From the NCBI GenBank assembly GCA_041484845.1, contig JBGPIK010000409.1, positions 1-6,094 of the forward strand: 6,094 bases of DNA. The letters run 5' to 3'. The translations under genes and the position numbers were made by a program. The notes beneath the pieces are model-generated. The model searched no databases. It had not been told where the DNA came from and saw nothing but the letters and a program-made list of their open reading frames with translations. Shown in pieces: positions 4,663-6,094 of the stretch. Position 1 is the first letter of the stretch. Every line of letters begins with the position of its first letter. The stretch is from JBGPIK01 sp041484845 (GTDB lineage Bacteria > Desulfobacterota > Binatia > UBA9968).

Positions 4663-5901
4663 ATGGATTCAAACCACACGGCCGACCAGCGCATCCGGCC
4701 CTGGTCGGCGCTGCTGTTTCGTGACTACAGGCTGCTCTGGAGCGCCGGCGTGCTTAGCGCGCTGGCGATTCAGATCCGCAATGTTTCCACTCTTTATCAG
4801 GTCTACCAACTCTCCGGCTCGGCTTTTAAGCTCGGGCTCACAGGATTTTTAGAGGCCCTGCCCTTCATCATTTTTGGTTTGTTTGCCGGCGCAGTCGCCG
4901 ATGCCTTTGACCGCAAGAAAATGCTCGTGGCGACCGTTTCGCTGCAACTGTTTCCGAGTTTAATACTCGCCGTGCTCACCCTCACCGGCGCCATTCAGGT
5001 TTGGCATATCTATTCGCTGGGTCTCGTGGGAGCGTTCGTCGAGGTGTTCAATTGGCCGGCGCGTTCCGCGTTCATCCCGCGTTTGGTGCCACGCCCGGTC
5101 TTACTCAACGCGATGGCCTTCAGCACTATGATTTTGCAAACAAGTTTTCTCATCGGTCCGACCGTGGGCGGCTTTCTGATCGATCAGAGCGGTCTGGCGG
5201 TGACCTATTTTTTCAGCTCGCTGCCGTTTGTCCCGTCGCTGATCGCCCTGTTCGCGATTCGCGCTTCGGGGGAGCCTGAAGGCGAGCGGCGCCGCGTCAA
5301 TTTGCGCAGCATCGTTGAAGGTGTCGAGTTCATTTGGATTCAGCGCATTGTATTGTCACTCTTCCTGCTCGATTTTGGCGTGACGCTGGTGGGCTTTTAC
5401 CGGCCGATACTACCGATTTTCGCAGCCGACGTATTTCAGACGGGGGCATCCGGACTGGGAATCCTTTATGCCGCGCCGTCACTCGGCTCGCTTCTAGGTT
5501 CGATGGCGTTACTGACGGCCGGTGATGTTAAACGAAAAGGGTTACTGGTCATTATTGCCGCCCTCTTCTTCGCCGCCGGCCTCGCCCTGTTGGGGATCTC
5601 ACAGTGGTTCTGGATGGCGGTGGGCGCCGTCATGATTCTCGGCTTCACGGATTCCCTCAGTGTCGCTATTCGCCGCACCGTAGTCCAACTTCTCGCTCCC
5701 GACGGCATGTTGGGCAGAGCCGCGAGTTTGATTACCGTGTTCGCTCAGACGACCAATGGTTTGGGCGCGCTGCTCGCGGGCATAGCGGCGCAAAACTTTG
5801 GCGCGCCCCATGCGTTACTGATGGGCAGCGTTTTGTGTTTTTTCATGATCATCGCGATTTCTATTGTGATTCCCCAACTATGGCAATATCGATCACAATG
5901 A
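4663..5901 (+). CDS. MFS transporter, EntS/MFS_3-like exporter
   Basis: This 412-residue inner-membrane transporter has the twelve-helix layout of the major facilitator superfamily and the pattern of the MFS_3 (EntS-like) branch of proton-driven exporters for siderophores, macrolides or other small molecules. The N-terminus has LLFRDYRLLWSAGVLSALA (17-35), typical of this branch. The motif A loop between helices 2 and 3 is GAVADAFDRKK (76-86). NWPARSAFIPRLVP (130-143) and GPTVGGFLI (165-173) are family signatures between helices 4 and 5. A polar central loop (201-220) divides the halves, and the second half keeps a GRAASLITVF helix (351-360). The length is normal. There is no convincing ribosome site before the ATG, and no other in-frame start precedes it after the stop at 4621, so translation may be weak or leaderless-like. 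The substrate cannot be told: no siderophore or biosynthesis genes adjoin. Confidence 0.93.
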   Translation: MDSNHTADQRIRPWSALLFRDYRLLWSAGVLSALAIQIRNVSTLYQVYQLSGSAFKLGLTGFLEALPFIIFGLFAGAVADAFDRKKMLVATVSLQLFPSLILAVLTLTGAIQVWHIYSLGLVGAFVEVFNWPARSAFIPRLVPRPVLLNAMAFSTMILQTSFLIGPTVGGFLIDQSGLAVTYFFSSLPFVPSLIALFAIRASGEPEGERRRVNLRSIVEGVEFIWIQRIVLSLFLLDFGVTLVGFYRPILPIFAADVFQTGASGLGILYAAPSLGSLLGSMALLTAGDVKRKGLLVIIAALFFAAGLALLGISQWFWMAVGAVMILGFTDSLSVAIRRTVVQLLAPDGMLGRAASLITVFAQTTNGLGALLAGIAAQNFGAPHALLMGSVLCFFMIIAISIVIPQLWQYRSQ

Positions 5902-6094
5902 AAAGCAACAACCAGTGAGCGGAAGGCGAAATACTCGCTACTCACGACTAATCAGGCATTGGGCGGAAGTACTGTTACCATCCTCCCCCGCGCGAGCGCT
6001 TGTCTTTACCCATAATCCCCCTTGCTGGGAAAAGGGCGGGATGATGACGGAGCGAGTTGTTGAGCAGAATGAAGATTTTGAACGAGCAAGATAC

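Noticed and set aside
5914..5942. Hairpin AGT-G-AGCG/CGCTACT after the MFS gene as a terminator
   Set aside because: It has seven pairs with a bulge and no T tract, so it is too weak to call.

Overview
This is a bacterial window of about 6.1 kb with six protein genes that I regard as real, plus an unusually dense set of intergenic palindromic repeats. The gene families (NitT/TauT-type ABC permease, PRXL2/SelL-like thiol oxidoreductase, small RRM protein, dienelactone hydrolase-like protein, DUF6295, EntS-like MFS exporter) and the GTAGGATGGGTGGAG repeats suggest a large-genome proteobacterium or a relative such as the delta or NC10/Tectomicrobia-type lineages. That placement is inference only. 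If the selenocysteine call below is right, the host must also carry selenocysteine insertion machinery (SelA/SelB/SelC/SelD), none of which is in the window.

Layout. Positions 1-404 hold no convincing gene: they contain degenerate repeats of two families and a perfect 16-bp palindrome. Positions 405-519 can fold into a closed multi-arm RNA, followed by a possible 32-residue leader ORF (521-619) and then an ABC transporter permease (624-1469, +), which ends at a good intrinsic terminator. Positions 1550-1935 are a repeat island, including a 115-bp composite element with perfect 12-bp inverted ends. On the minus strand follow a peroxiredoxin-like gene (1937-2488) and a glycine-tailed RRM RNA-binding protein (2616-2939). 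On the plus strand come a dienelactone hydrolase-like enzyme (3297-4055) with its own promoter, a DUF6295 protein (4250-4540), and an MFS exporter (4663-5901).

The main discovery is in the peroxiredoxin-like gene. A plain ORF call starts at a GTG at 2344 and loses the whole redox centre. Read upstream in the same frame, the sequence encodes a normal thioredoxin-fold N-terminus interrupted by one TGA (2372-2374). That TGA sits where the family has its catalytic cysteine, giving U-L-P-C (a UxxC motif). A hairpin with a GGC loop begins right after it, at the spacing expected of a bacterial SECIS element. The gene is therefore best read as a 183-residue selenoprotein.

The genes do not form an obvious single pathway. 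The permease has no ATPase or binding protein beside it, and the three plus-strand genes on the right are separated by structured spacers and are probably separate transcription units. The last 190 bases hold no clear gene, only a 12-codon minus-strand reading frame that faintly resembles the start of ribosomal protein THX.
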